The notes: a model not told the origin generated them from the letters alone. Shown: positions 32,475 to 41,440, counted from the stretch's first letter. The stretch: 64,000 nucleotides of DNA from Streptomyces bungoensis (GCF_001514215.1 NZ_KQ948852.1:12292-76291); one strand, 5' to 3'. Translations and numbers: made by a program.

Positions 32475-33446
32475 ATGGTGCGAATCGGATACACGATGAT
32501 GACCGAGCAGGCCGGCCCCCGGGACCTGGTGGAGCACGTGGTGCGGGCCGAGGAGGCCGGCTTCGACTTCTCGGTGACCTCGGACCACTACTTCCCGTGG
32601 CTGCGCGCCCAGGGCCACGCGCCGTACGCGTGGAGCGTGCTGGGCGCGGCCGCCCAGGCCACCTCGCGGATCCCGCTGATGACGTACGTGACCTGCCCCC
32701 TGGTCCGCTACCACCCGGCGGTGGTGGCGCAGAAGGCGGCGACGATGCAGCTGCTGTCCGAGGGCAGGTTCCGGCTGGGGCTGGGCGCCGGGGAGAACCT
32801 GAACGAGCACGTGGTGGGCGGCGGCTGGCCCCCGGTCGACGTCCGCCACGAGATGCTCGAGGAGGCGGTGGAGATCATCCGCGCCCTGTTCGAGGGCGGG
32901 CACGTCACCCACCACGGCACCCACTACGACGTCGACTCGGCCCGGCTGTGGGACCTGCCGGACCAGCCGCCGCCGATCGGCATCGCGGTCTCCGGTGAGC
33001 AGTCCTGCCGCCTCGCCGGGCAGCTCGCCGACCTGGTGATCGCCACCGAGCCGAAGCAGGGGCTGCTGGAGGCGTTCGACCGGCACGGCGGCACCGGCAA
33101 GCCCCGGGTCGGCCAGCTGCCGGTGAGCCACGACCCCGACCGGGACACGGCGGTCAAGCGCGCCCACTCCCAGTTCCGCTGGTTCGGCCTCGGCTGGAAG
33201 GTCAACGCCGAGCTGCCGCACCCCGACGCCTTCGAGGCCGCGACCCAGTTCGTCACCCCCGACGACGTCGCCTCCTCGATCCCGTGCGGCGACGACCCGG
33301 ACGCCTTCGTGGAGGCCGTACGGCCGTACGCCGAGGCCGGGTTCGGGGAGATCGCCCTGGTGCAGATCGGCGGCGACGCGCAGCGGGAGTTCATCGACTG
33401 GTCGGCGAAGACGCTGCTGCCCGCCCTGCGGGAAGCCTTCGGGTGA
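32475..33446 (+). CDS. LLM-class F420-dependent oxidoreductase (G6PD-like subfamily)
   Basis: A 323-residue luciferase-like TIM-barrel enzyme. The N terminus MVRIGYTMMTEQAGP and segments GFDFSVTSDHYFPWLRAQGH, PLMTYVTCPLVRYHPAVVAQKAATM and RLGLGAGENLNEHVVG match the F420-dependent glucose-6-phosphate dehydrogenase-related family (TIGR03557). These use deazaflavin F420 as hydride carrier; the true substrate of Streptomyces members is mostly unknown. It begins 50 bp after the pseudokinase on the same strand. ATG 32475. Confidence 0.9.
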   Translation: MVRIGYTMMTEQAGPRDLVEHVVRAEEAGFDFSVTSDHYFPWLRAQGHAPYAWSVLGAAAQATSRIPLMTYVTCPLVRYHPAVVAQKAATMQLLSEGRFRLGLGAGENLNEHVVGGGWPPVDVRHEMLEEAVEIIRALFEGGHVTHHGTHYDVDSARLWDLPDQPPPIGIAVSGEQSCRLAGQLADLVIATEPKQGLLEAFDRHGGTGKPRVGQLPVSHDPDRDTAVKRAHSQFRWFGLGWKVNAELPHPDAFEAATQFVTPDDVASSIPCGDDPDAFVEAVRPYAEAGFGEIALVQIGGDAQREFIDWSAKTLLPALREAFG

Positions 33447-33478
33447 GCCGGTCCGTGAGGAATCGGCCACCTGGGTGA

Positions 33479-33502
33479 GCATCTTGTGCGCGACGGGGGT
33501 AC
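33479..33502 (+). promoter_or_regulatory. SigB-type promoter candidate for the SsgA-like gene
   Basis: GCAT (33479-33482), 14 bp, GGGTAC (33497-33502), fitting the Streptomyces SigB consensus GNNT-N14-16-GGGTAY. The -10 element lies 38 bp before the GTG start of the SsgA-like gene. Confidence 0.5.
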
Positions 33503-33539
33503 TAGAGGGCCCTACGCCCATTTTCCGGAAGGCCCTCGC

Positions 33540-33965
33540 GTGAACTCCTTCGTGCACAAGACCGTGGTGGTGCAGCTCCAGACGGACGGCACCGGCCGCT
33601 GCCCGGTGCTCGCCCATCTGAGCTACGACGCGGAGGACCCGTTCGCGGTCACCGCCGTGTTCGCGCACGACGGCCGGGTGCTGGCCCGCTGGCGGCTGGA
33701 CCGGCAGATGCTCGGCGAGGGACTGACCAGACCGGTCGGAGTGGGTGACGTACGGATCGCGCCGCACGCCACCGGGATGTGGCGGGAGCTGCGCCTGGAG
33801 TTCCTCGGGGACTTCCGGGTCGACGGCAGCCGGCACCGCGCGGTGGTGTTCGCCTGGGCGCCGGCGGTCGCCGCGTTCCTGCGCGAGGCGCACCAGGTGG
33901 TGGCTCCCGGCCAGGAGGAGGTCCGGGTCGACGAGATGCTGGCGGAGATCCTCAGCAGCAGCTGA
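33540..33965 (+). CDS. SsgA-like protein (SALP)
   Basis: A 141-residue SsgA-like protein; this family, found in sporulating actinobacteria, positions septa and controls sporulation-specific division and wall remodelling. Family features are VLAHLSYDAEDPFAVTAVF near residue 25, then LDRQMLGEGLTRPVGVGDVRIAP and the conserved C-terminal part. It is shorter at the N terminus than SsgA itself and is not SsgB by sequence. GTG start at 33540 with GGAAGG at good spacing. A SigB-type promoter match lies upstream, suggesting developmental or stress control. Confidence 0.9.
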   Translation: MNSFVHKTVVVQLQTDGTGRCPVLAHLSYDAEDPFAVTAVFAHDGRVLARWRLDRQMLGEGLTRPVGVGDVRIAPHATGMWRELRLEFLGDFRVDGSRHRAVVFAWAPAVAAFLREAHQVVAPGQEEVRVDEMLAEILSSS

Positions 33966-33966
33966 A

Positions 33967-33993
33967 CGCCCGGCCGGGTTGTCCGGCCGGGCG
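33967..33993. terminator. Terminator between convergent genes
   Basis: Perfect 11-bp stem CGCCCGGCCGG / CCGGCCGGGCG with a five-base loop, immediately after the SsgA-like stop codon and before the convergent DUF6328 gene. Confidence 0.7.
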
Positions 33994-34027
33994 CGGGGGT
34001 GCGAGGAGGGGGGCGGCTGGCCTGCGG

Positions 34028-34516
34028 TCAGCCGTCCGAGCTGTGCTTGCGCCGGGCCCACAGGGGCAGTCCGTACCAGCACACCAGGTACCAGAGGATC
34101 ACGGCGGTGACGAGATAGGGCACGTAGCCGTTGTTCGTGGCCACCCGCAGGATCAGCAGGAGCGACGAGCCCATGGTGACCAGGAGCAGCAGCAGGCCGA
34201 CGAAGGTCATCCGGGAGGCCAGCCGCACCGCCTGCGGCTTGACCCGGCGCCCGGAGACCAGGCGGTGCAGGGACACCGGGCCGATGAGCGCGCCGGTCGT
34301 GCAGGCGCCCAGGACGACGGTGACGATGTAGATCGCCTGGTCCGCTTGCGAGAGGCTCGCGTACTTCTGCTGGAAGACGACCGTCAGGAGGAAGCCGAAG
34401 AGGATCTGCACCCCGGTCTGGGCGACCCGGACCTCCTGGATCAGCTCGCCCCACATGCGGTCGGCCCGCTCCTCCTCGGTCTCGTCGCGCCCCCGGCGCC
34501 GTTCCTGCTGCGTCAT
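34028..34516 (-). CDS. DUF6328 family membrane protein
   Basis: A 162-residue protein with a charged cytoplasmic start (MTQQERRRGRDETEEE), the segment ELIQEVRVAQTGVQILFGFLLTVVFQ and four hydrophobic helices. This matches the DUF6328 family as I know it; its function is unknown. It is the last gene, 52 bp after the aldo/keto reductase, of a possible MFS-TetR-AKR-DUF6328 transcription unit on the minus strand. Confidence 0.85.
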   Translation of the reverse strand: MTQQERRRGRDETEEERADRMWGELIQEVRVAQTGVQILFGFLLTVVFQQKYASLSQADQAIYIVTVVLGACTTGALIGPVSLHRLVSGRRVKPQAVRLASRMTFVGLLLLLVTMGSSLLLILRVATNNGYVPYLVTAVILWYLVCWYGLPLWARRKHSSDG

Positions 34517-34568
34517 GCGGTGCGTCTAACCCCCCGGACCCGCGTTCAAACCGGGCGTGCCGGGGCGG

Positions 34569-35552
34569 CTACCAGCGGTGTTCCACCTGGTCCTTGATCC
34601 GGCGCTCGTACAGTTCGCGGATCGCGGCGTGCGTCTCCGGCGGCAGCGCGGGCAGCTTGGCGGCGGCCGCGTTGGCGCGGGCCTGCTCGGGGTTGCGGGC
34701 GCCGGGGATGACGGTGGTGACGCCGGGCTGCTCGATGATCCAGCGCAGGGCGAGCTGGGCCGGGGTGCAGCCCTCGGGGGCGAGCGCGGCGAACTCGGCG
34801 GCGGCCTCCACACCGGTGGCGTAGTCGACGCCGGAGAACGTCTCACCCTGGTCGAATGCCTCGCCGTGCCGGTTGAAGGTGCGGTGGTCGTCGGCGGCGA
34901 AGACCGTGTCCTTGGTGTACTTGCCCGACAGCAGGCCGGAGGCGAGCGGCACCCGCGCGATGATGCCGACGCCGGCCTCCCGGGCCGCCGGGAGCACCTC
35001 GTACAGGGGCTTCATGCGGAACGGGTTGAGGATGATCTGCACGCTGGCCACGTTCGGCCGGGCGATCGCGGTGAGCGCCTCGGCGCAGGTCTCCACGCTG
35101 ACGCCGTAGGCCGCGACGCGTTCCTCCTCGACCAGGGTGTCGAGGGCGTCGAACACCGCGTCGGTGGAGTAGACGGGCGTGGGCGGGCAGTGCAGCTGGA
35201 CCAGGTCGACGCGGTCGACGCCGAGGTTGCGGCGGGAGCGGTCGTTCCAGGCGCGGAAGTTGTCCAGGACGTAGTTCGCGGGGATCTGCTCGACCCGGCG
35301 GCCCATCTTGGTGGCGACCAGCACGTGCAGGTCGGGCCGGGTGCGCAGGAAGGTGCCGATGGTCTCCTCGCTGCGGCCGTCGCCGTAGACGTCGGCCGTG
35401 TCGAAGAAGGTGACCCCCGACTCGGCCGCCGCCTCCAGGACGGCCTCCGCCTCCTTGGGGTCCACGTCACCCCAGTCGGCGCCCAGCTGCCATGTGCCGA
35501 GCCCGACCACCGACGCCCACTGCCCCGACCTGCCGATCACGCGTTCGTCCAT
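34569..35552 (-). CDS. Aldo/keto reductase
   Basis: A 327-residue NADPH-dependent TIM-barrel reductase. The catalytic tetrad is partly visible: D and Y in FFDTADVYGDGRSEE, K in VLVATKMGRR and H in DLVQLHCPPTP. The nucleotide phosphate site is TTVIPGARNPEQARANA. Start ATG 35552, or the GTG two codons upstream. Only 12 bp separates it from the upstream TetR gene, so it probably belongs to the MFS-TetR operon. Substrate is unknown; related proteins reduce aldehydes or sugars. Confidence 0.9.
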   Translation of the reverse strand: MDERVIGRSGQWASVVGLGTWQLGADWGDVDPKEAEAVLEAAAESGVTFFDTADVYGDGRSEETIGTFLRTRPDLHVLVATKMGRRVEQIPANYVLDNFRAWNDRSRRNLGVDRVDLVQLHCPPTPVYSTDAVFDALDTLVEEERVAAYGVSVETCAEALTAIARPNVASVQIILNPFRMKPLYEVLPAAREAGVGIIARVPLASGLLSGKYTKDTVFAADDHRTFNRHGEAFDQGETFSGVDYATGVEAAAEFAALAPEGCTPAQLALRWIIEQPGVTTVIPGARNPEQARANAAAAKLPALPPETHAAIRELYERRIKDQVEHRW

Positions 35553-35564
35553 GGCCACAGTCTG

Positions 35565-36218
35565 TCATCCGGCCGCGGATCCGGCGGAGCGGGTGCCGGG
35601 GCCGGGCGTCAGGTGCGCCTGGACGAGGGGCCCGTACCGGTCGGCGACGGCGTCGGTGGCGGCGTCGCGCAGGTGGGGGCCGCGGGCGATGCCGTACATC
35701 ACGCCGAGACCGACGAGGGCGGCGACGGCGAGTTCGGCGCGCAGGCCCGGCTCCGGGCCGGTGAGCCGGGCGGCGAGGCGCTCGGTCACCTGGGCGCGGA
35801 AGTTGGCGCGCAGGACGTCGCCGTGCTCGCCGTGCAGGGGCGCGAAGGCGATGCGCAGCAGCGGGTCGGCGCCGCGCTCGCGCTGGCTGGCCAGCACGTG
35901 GCGGACCATGTGCGGGCCGAGCTCCGCCAGGGGTGCGTCGAGCAGGTCGTCGGCGTCGGTGTCGAAGGACATGACGCTGGCGAAGAGGGCGTCCTTGGTG
36001 CCGAAGTACTTCAGCACCAGCGGCGGGCTGACACCGGCCCGTTCGGCGACCGCCTTGAGCGTGACGTCGCCCTGCGCGTGCCGGGCCAGGAAGTACCGGG
36101 CGGCGCGGAGGATGGCCGCCTTGGTCGCCTCGGCGTCGCGCCGGCCGGTCGCGGTGCCTTCGGTGGCGGGTGCGGGGCCGCCGGGGCCGGAGGACGGGGG
36201 CGTGGTCACACCGGTCAT
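35565..36218 (-). CDS. TetR family transcriptional regulator
   Basis: A 217-residue TetR protein. After a Pro/Gly-rich start it has the HTH at about residues 35-80 (FLARHAQGDVTLKAVAERAGVSPPLVLKYFGTKDALF), then a ligand-binding domain. The ATG at 36218 overlaps the stop of the upstream MFS gene (ATGA), so the regulator is coupled to the pump it probably controls. A 20-bp palindrome with AGGTGAA/TTCACCT arms lies upstream of the MFS gene as the likely operator. Confidence 0.9.
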   Translation of the reverse strand: MTGVTTPPSSGPGGPAPATEGTATGRRDAEATKAAILRAARYFLARHAQGDVTLKAVAERAGVSPPLVLKYFGTKDALFASVMSFDTDADDLLDAPLAELGPHMVRHVLASQRERGADPLLRIAFAPLHGEHGDVLRANFRAQVTERLAARLTGPEPGLRAELAVAALVGLGVMYGIARGPHLRDAATDAVADRYGPLVQAHLTPGPGTRSAGSAAG

Positions 36219-37702
36219 GCTCCCTCCATGGCGCCGTCGCGGGCGCCCCGGGTGGTTCGGCCGGCGCGGCGGGTGCCGTCGGCGGGGGTGTCGCCGGGGA
36301 TGGACAGGGCCGCGGCGCACGCGGCCAGGGCGACGGCGCCGGCCATGGCGAACGCCAGCAGGTAGCCGTGCAGCGTGGGTACGGGGACACCGGCGAGGGG
36401 GCTGCTGTGGTGGACCAGGACGGCGGCGACGGCGGCGCTGGAGGTGGCCTGGCCGATGGTGCGCATGAGGACGTTGACGCCGTTGGCGGAGGCCGTCTGG
36501 TGGGCCGGGACGGCGCGCAGGATCAGGGTCGGCAGCGCCGAGTAGGCGAGGGTGGTGCCGGTCGCCACCACGGTCGCGCCCAGAATGATCATCCACAGGT
36601 CGCGGCTGTCGGCGATGCGGAGCACGTAGCCGCAGGCGATGACGGCGGCGCCGAGGGCGAGGGTGACGCGCGGCCCGCGCGCGGCGGAGATGCGGGCGGA
36701 CAGCGGCGAGAAGAGCAGCATGGTGACGCCGCCGGGCAGCAGGCACAGGCCGGTCGCGACGATGGACAGCCCGAGGCCGTATCCGGTGGCCTTCGGCGCC
36801 TGCACCAGCTGGGCGGTGACGAGGGAGTTGGCGTAGAAGGCGAACCCGGTCAGCAGGGCGGCCACATGGGACAGGCCGACCCGCGGCCGGGTGACCAGGC
36901 GCAGGTCGACCAGCGGCCGTTCGGCGCGCAGCTGCTGCCACCACCACAGGGCGAGGACGGCGACGGCGACGGCGAACAGCCCGAGGACCCGGGGGCTGCC
37001 CCAGCCCCACTGGCCGCCCTGGGAGACGCCCAGCAGCAGGCACACCAGCGCGACCGCCAGGCCCAGCGCGCCGAGGACGTCGAAGCGGCCGGGTTCCCGG
37101 ACGGGCGACTCCCGCACCGCCCACCATGTGGCCGTCACGCCGAGTGCCCCGAGGGCGCTGGTCAGCCAGAACATGGTGTGCCAGTCGGCGTACTGGATGA
37201 CGACGGCGGCGAGCGGCAGGCCGAGCGCGGCGCCGATGCCGACGGTGGAGCTCATCAGGGCCACCGCGCTGCCCCGGCGTTCCGGCGGGAGTTCGTCGCG
37301 CAGGATGCTGATCGACAGCGGCACGACCGAGGCCGCGGCCCCCTGCAGCGCCCGGGCGGCGATGAGGACGCCGATGTTCGAGGACAGGGCGCACATCACC
37401 GAGCCGACCGTCATCAGCACGAGCGCGGCCGTGAGGACCCGCCGTTTGCCGTACATGTCACCGGCCCGCCCGAGCACGGGGGTGAGCACGGCGCCGGAGA
37501 GCAGGGTCGCGGTGACCGTCCAGGAGACCGCGGCCGCGGAGGCCCCGGTGAGCCGGGGCAGGTCGGGCAGCAGCGGGACGACCACGGTCTGCATGACCGC
37601 CATGAGGATGCCGCCCGACGCCAGCACCGGGATGGTGAGCCGGTCGCGCAGCCGGCTCGCCGGCGCGCCGGACGGCTGGGATATCGGGGCGGGCTGGTCC
37701 AT
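36215..37702 (-). CDS. MFS drug exporter, DHA2-like (14 TM)
   Basis: A 495-residue major facilitator of the 14-helix DHA2 drug:H+ antiporter type, typical of QacA/EmrB-like multidrug or antibiotic export. Motif A is VLGRAGDMYGKRRVL, and the helix 5 antiporter motif C-like glycine pattern is MSSTVGIGAALGLPLAAVV. ATG 37702 follows AGGAG at six bases. It is the first gene of an operon with TetR (4-bp overlap) and an aldo/keto reductase, with its operator just upstream. Confidence 0.9.
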   Translation of the reverse strand: MDQPAPISQPSGAPASRLRDRLTIPVLASGGILMAVMQTVVVPLLPDLPRLTGASAAAVSWTVTATLLSGAVLTPVLGRAGDMYGKRRVLTAALVLMTVGSVMCALSSNIGVLIAARALQGAAASVVPLSISILRDELPPERRGSAVALMSSTVGIGAALGLPLAAVVIQYADWHTMFWLTSALGALGVTATWWAVRESPVREPGRFDVLGALGLAVALVCLLLGVSQGGQWGWGSPRVLGLFAVAVAVLALWWWQQLRAERPLVDLRLVTRPRVGLSHVAALLTGFAFYANSLVTAQLVQAPKATGYGLGLSIVATGLCLLPGGVTMLLFSPLSARISAARGPRVTLALGAAVIACGYVLRIADSRDLWMIILGATVVATGTTLAYSALPTLILRAVPAHQTASANGVNVLMRTIGQATSSAAVAAVLVHHSSPLAGVPVPTLHGYLLAFAMAGAVALAACAAALSIPGDTPADGTRRAGRTTRGARDGAMEGA

Positions 37703-37731
37703 CGGCGCTCCTGCGGACGGCACGGCATACG

Positions 37732-37762
37732 AGGTGAACGGCGATTCACCTTATCCGGTGAA
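37732..37762. promoter_or_regulatory. TetR operator upstream of the MFS exporter
   Basis: Perfect palindrome AGGTGAA-CGGCGA-TTCACCT (37732-37751), followed by a third half-site GGTGAA at 37757-37762, 30 bp before the MFS start codon. Confidence 0.65.
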
Positions 37763-37902
37763 CACCCCCCGAGTCCGTCGGGTGCGCGCATCCGGACCTT
37801 GCCGGGACCTGGCCCGGGCAGGTCGCCGACGACAGGACGTCCTCGGGTGCGTCCGCCCGGGTCGAGCGGAGTTCTGATCCGGTAGGCCACCCGCGGCGTC
37901 CT

Positions 37903-38502
37903 TCAGGTCGCCCGCGCCCCGTACCTCTCGGGATAGCGCTGGGTGAACCTCACCACCCACACCAGCAGGGCGACCGGAACGACCCAGTCGAGCCAGTCGT
38001 CGTAGGACGGGAAGCGGATCGCCGACCAGGTCGAGATGGCCATCAGGGCGAAGACCGTGCCCCAGGCGGCCGTCAGCACCCTGTTGACGTGCCGGAAGAC
38101 CGGAGAGTCCCACACCTCGCGCGGAGTCGACTCGCGGGCGTACTGGGCGGTAAAGGGATCGACGAGCAGCGAGCCGAGCGCGACGACGGCCAGCAGACCG
38201 CTGGAGACGACCTGGGCGTACGTCTCCACCCACAGGAGCTGACCGCGGCTCAGGGCCAGTCCGAGCACGGAGAGGACGGCGAAGAAGACGATCCCGATCG
38301 CGTCGAGGATCCGGAACTTCCCGTGCAGCAGATCCTGCCCCGACAGCACGACGGCGGCGATCAGCGCGGCCAGGGCCGCGTACTCCCAGGTGCTGGGGCC
38401 GGCGACCACGCCGAAGATGATCCAGGGCGCGAACGAAAGGAAGACGCTCCCCGTGCTGACGGGCTTCCTGACCGGCGCCTTCGTCGGCGTCTGCTGAGCC
38501 AT
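37903..38502 (-). CDS. Hypothetical multi-pass membrane protein
   Basis: A 199-residue protein with six hydrophobic segments, including VFLSFAPWIIFGVVAG at the start and WLDWVVPVALLVWVVRF at the end. I do not recognise a characterised family. The motif FLSFAPWI and the loop TPREVWDSPVFRHVNRVLTA recall predicted intracellular septation or VC0807-like membrane proteins, but only weakly. ATG 38502 follows GGGAGGG at good spacing. It ends 119 bp... upstream of nothing coding and is 119 bp downstream of the flavin monooxygenase gene's end on the same strand. Confidence 0.7.
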   Translation of the reverse strand: MAQQTPTKAPVRKPVSTGSVFLSFAPWIIFGVVAGPSTWEYAALAALIAAVVLSGQDLLHGKFRILDAIGIVFFAVLSVLGLALSRGQLLWVETYAQVVSSGLLAVVALGSLLVDPFTAQYARESTPREVWDSPVFRHVNRVLTAAWGTVFALMAISTWSAIRFPSYDDWLDWVVPVALLVWVVRFTQRYPERYGARAT

Positions 38503-38621
38503 GGGAATCCCTCCCGTCGTGCGTGCGGCAGCCGCTCCCTGCACTCCATCGTGCCGCCGCACGCGCTGCGAGGCGCCCCGAAGACCCCGCGGTCACCGTG
38601 CGGATGCGCCAGGAGGGCGCG

Positions 38622-39836
38622 CTAGGGGGTGCCGACCGACCGGGACTGCAGGGCGCGGGCGACGCTCGGGCCGAGCCGGCGCTTGAGCCGGCGCAGGGGT
38701 TCCAGTCGCGCCGCCGCCCTGTCGAGGCCGTAGTACAGCTGGGGCGGGACGTACGGCAGCAGCGGGGAGTGGCGCTGGCCGAGCAGGGCGAACATGCGGT
38801 GCGGGGGCAGGTCCATGTAGCGCGGCAGGTCCTCGTACCACCGGGCGCTGTAGCGGGCCGCGCTCTGCGCGGCGAGCAGGTCGGACCTGCGCCGGCGCTC
38901 GTAGGCGGCGAGCGCCTCGGGAAGGGCCGGGTGCGTGCGCAGGGAGGTGGCGAGGCACATGGCGTCCTCCAGGGCGAGGGTGGTCCCGGCGCCGGTGGAG
39001 TAGTGGGTGGTGTGGGCGGCGTCGCCGAGCAGGACCAGGTTGCCCCGGTGCCAGGTGCGGTTGGTGAGGGTGCGGAAGGTCGGCCAGGGAGCGTCGGCGC
39101 CGGCCGTGGAGCGGCCGATGAGCCGGTGGCCGTCGAGGACGCCGGCGAAGAGCCGTTCCAGCAGCGCGAGTCCCTCGGCCTCGTCGGCGCGGTCCAGGCC
39201 CAGGCCGCTGCGGGTGTGCGGGGAGCACTCCACGACGCAGGTGCTGCGCTCGGCGCTGTAGCCGTAGCCGTAGGCCCAGATCCAGCCGTGCGCGGTCTCC
39301 GTGAAGGCGAAGGTGAAGGCGTCGAAGACCTTGGTGGTGCCGAGCCAGACGTAGGGGTTGCGGCCCTCCTGGATCCGGGTGCCGAAGTGATCGGCGTGGC
39401 GGGTGCGCAGGGCGCTGTGGACGCCGTCGGCCGCCACGACGAGGTCGGCCTCCGGCAGGTCGGCGGCCGTGATCTCACTGCCGAACTCCAGCCGTACGCC
39501 GAGACACCGCGCCCGGTCGGCGAGGATCTCGAGCAGGCGGTGGCGGCCGATGCCGCGGCCCTCGTCGCCGGGCTGCCGGGTCACCCGGTCGCGGACGTGG
39601 GCCACGCCCTCGTTCCAGCGCACCGAGCTCGCCTCGATGGCATGCGCGGAGTCCGGGTCGTGGCGGTGGAGCCGGTCGAGCAGGCCGCGCCAGTAGGTCA
39701 CGCCCCAGCCGTAGGTGGATCCCTCGGGACCGCGCTCGTGGACGGTGATGTCGTGGGACGGGTTCTGCCGCTTGAGCAGGACGGCGAGGTACAGGCCCGC
39801 GGGCCCGCCTCCGACACAGACGACCTTCACGCTCAC
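38622..39836 (-). CDS. FAD-dependent monooxygenase
   Basis: A 404-residue class A flavoprotein hydroxylase. The FAD/NAD(P)H signatures are VVCVGGGPAGLYLAVLL at the N terminus, the DG motif LVVAADGVHSALR near residue 140 and the GD motif LVLLGDAAHTTHYSTGAG near residue 285. The segment GSTYGWGVTYWRGLLDRL recalls the salicylyl/anthraniloyl-CoA monooxygenase group, so an aromatic CoA or aromatic acid substrate is possible; this is inference. No CoA ligase is adjacent. It is divergent from melC1 across a 343-bp gap. Confidence 0.9.
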   Translation of the reverse strand: MSVKVVCVGGGPAGLYLAVLLKRQNPSHDITVHERGPEGSTYGWGVTYWRGLLDRLHRHDPDSAHAIEASSVRWNEGVAHVRDRVTRQPGDEGRGIGRHRLLEILADRARCLGVRLEFGSEITAADLPEADLVVAADGVHSALRTRHADHFGTRIQEGRNPYVWLGTTKVFDAFTFAFTETAHGWIWAYGYGYSAERSTCVVECSPHTRSGLGLDRADEAEGLALLERLFAGVLDGHRLIGRSTAGADAPWPTFRTLTNRTWHRGNLVLLGDAAHTTHYSTGAGTTLALEDAMCLATSLRTHPALPEALAAYERRRRSDLLAAQSAARYSARWYEDLPRYMDLPPHRMFALLGQRHSPLLPYVPPQLYYGLDRAAARLEPLRRLKRRLGPSVARALQSRSVGTP

Positions 39837-40179
39837 CCCTGGCTATCACTGAGAGTAGTGGACAAATACGCACAGTAGCAGCGCCTGTCGCGGCGTCACG
39901 GCACTTCCGGATCGCGCCACTCTGCCGCGGTGACCCGCGCCACCCCCTCGGGTCACGGTCGGCAGAAACCGTCGCGATCACGGGCGCCACGGCAAGGAAT
40001 TCCCCGTTCCACGCCGGGCCGGCGCCGCGCCACAGCAAGATCATCTTAGTTCAACTTTGCACGACATGTAAGTAATTGTCCGGATCGGAGCCAACCGGTT
40101 CCGGGGGATTTCTTCCGCTCCCACCGGTCCCGATAGGCATGCGGAGTCACTGTTCGAACACCCGCACAGGGGGTCCCGC
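39837..40179. other. Divergent intergenic region before melC1
   Basis: No gene is evident. It contains a two-part stem-loop at 39922-39965 (CTGCCG with CGGCAG outside, GTGACCCG with CGGGTCAC inside) and, closer to melC1, an AT-rich patch around 40045-40080 (TTCAACTTTGCACGACATG, then TAAGTAATTG) that is the likely melC promoter region. Two ACCGGT palindromes lie at about 40094 and 40120. Confidence 0.55.
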
Positions 40180-40563
40180 ATGCCCGAACTCACCCGGCGC
40201 CGCGCGCTCACCGCGGCGGCCGCCCTCGCCGCCGCGACCACCACGGCCGCCACCCTCGCCGCGCCCGCCTCGGCGGCCCCGGCCGCCGATCACCGGCACG
40301 GCTCTCCGGAGTCCTTCGACGAGGTCTACCGGGGCCGCCGGATACAGGGCCGTCCGATGGCCATGGGCGGCCACCACCACGAACACGGCGGCGGCTACGC
40401 CGTGTTCGTCGACGGCGTGGAGCTGCACGTGATGCGCAACGCCGACGGCAGCTGGATCAGCGTCGTCAGCCACTACGACCCGGTGCCCACCCCGCGCGCC
40501 GCCGCCCGCGCCGCGGTGGACGAGCTGCAGGGCGCCCCGCTGCTGCCCTTCCCCGCCAACTGA
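40180..40563 (+). CDS. melC1: Tyrosinase cofactor MelC1 (copper chaperone)
   Basis: A 127-residue exported accessory protein. It has a twin-arginine signal ([16 protein letters not shown]... ending ASA), which also carries MelC2 out, and the conserved MelC1 segment [14 protein letters not shown] followed by a His-rich [10 protein letters not shown] and [20 protein letters not shown]. MelC1 delivers copper to apo-tyrosinase and escorts it through the Tat pathway. It begins the melC operon; the tyrosinase gene follows after 35 bp. Confidence 0.96.
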   Translation: MPELTRRRALTAAAALAAATTTAATLAAPASAAPAADHRHGSPESFDEVYRGRRIQGRPMAMGGHHHEHGGGYAVFVDGVELHVMRNADGSWISVVSHYDPVPTPRAAARAAVDELQGAPLLPFPAN

Positions 40564-40598
40564 CCGCCCGCCGCCAGGACTTCCGGAGCACCCCGCAC

Positions 40599-41420
40599 AT
40601 GACCGTACGCAAGAACCAGGCCGCCCTGTCCGCCGACGAGAAGCGGCGCTTCGTGGCCGCCGTCCTCGAACTGAAGCGCAGCGGACGCTACGACGAGTTC
40701 GTCCGCACGCACAACGCCTTCATCATGTCCGACACCGACGACGGCGAGCGGACCGGCCACCGCTCCCCCTCCTTCCTGCCCTGGCACCGCAGATTCCTGC
40801 TCGACTTCGAGGGGGCGCTGCAGGCGGTCGACTCCTCGGTCGCGCTGCCGTACTGGGACTGGAGCACCGACCGCACGGTGCGCGCCTCGCTGTGGGCGCC
40901 GGACTTCCTCGGCGGCACCGGGCGCAGCACGGACGGCCGGGTGATGGACGGCCCGTTCGCCGCGTCCGCCGGCAACTGGCCGATGAACATACGCGTCGAC
41001 GGCCGTACGTTCCTGCGCCGCTCGCTCGGTCAGGGGGTGCGCGAGCTGCCGACGCGGGCGGAGGTGGAGTCGGTGCTGTCCATGGCGGCGTACGACATGC
41101 CGCCGTACAACAGCGCCTCGGACGGCTTCCGCAACCACCTCGAGGGGTGGCGCGGGGTCAACCTGCACAACCGGGTGCACGTGTGGGTCGGCGGGCAGAT
41201 GGCCACCGGGGTCTCCCCGAACGACCCGGTGTTCTGGCTGCACCACGCCTACATCGACAAGCTGTGGGCCGAGTGGCAGGGCCGGCACCCGGACGCGGGG
41301 TACGTGCCGGCGGGCGGCACCCCGGACGTCGTCGACCTGAACGAGACGATGAAGCCGTGGAACGACGTGCGGCCGGCCGACCTGCTGGACCACACGCGGT
41401 TCTACACGTTCGACAGCTGA
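40599..41420 (+). CDS. melC2: Tyrosinase MelC2
   Basis: A 273-residue type 3 copper monooxygenase that oxidises monophenols and o-diphenols to quinones, giving melanin. All six copper ligands are visible: CuA H38, H54, H63 (RTHNAF, TGHRSPSFLPWHRRFL) and CuB H190, H194, H216 (NLHNRVHVWVGG, VFWLHHAYID). The length is that of Streptomyces MelC2. It has no signal peptide of its own and depends on MelC1 for export and copper loading. ATG 40599 follows GGAG. Confidence 0.97.
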   Translation: MTVRKNQAALSADEKRRFVAAVLELKRSGRYDEFVRTHNAFIMSDTDDGERTGHRSPSFLPWHRRFLLDFEGALQAVDSSVALPYWDWSTDRTVRASLWAPDFLGGTGRSTDGRVMDGPFAASAGNWPMNIRVDGRTFLRRSLGQGVRELPTRAEVESVLSMAAYDMPPYNSASDGFRNHLEGWRGVNLHNRVHVWVGGQMATGVSPNDPVFWLHHAYIDKLWAEWQGRHPDAGYVPAGGTPDVVDLNETMKPWNDVRPADLLDHTRFYTFDS

Positions 41421-41440
41421 GGGGCGGCCGGCCGGGCCGG

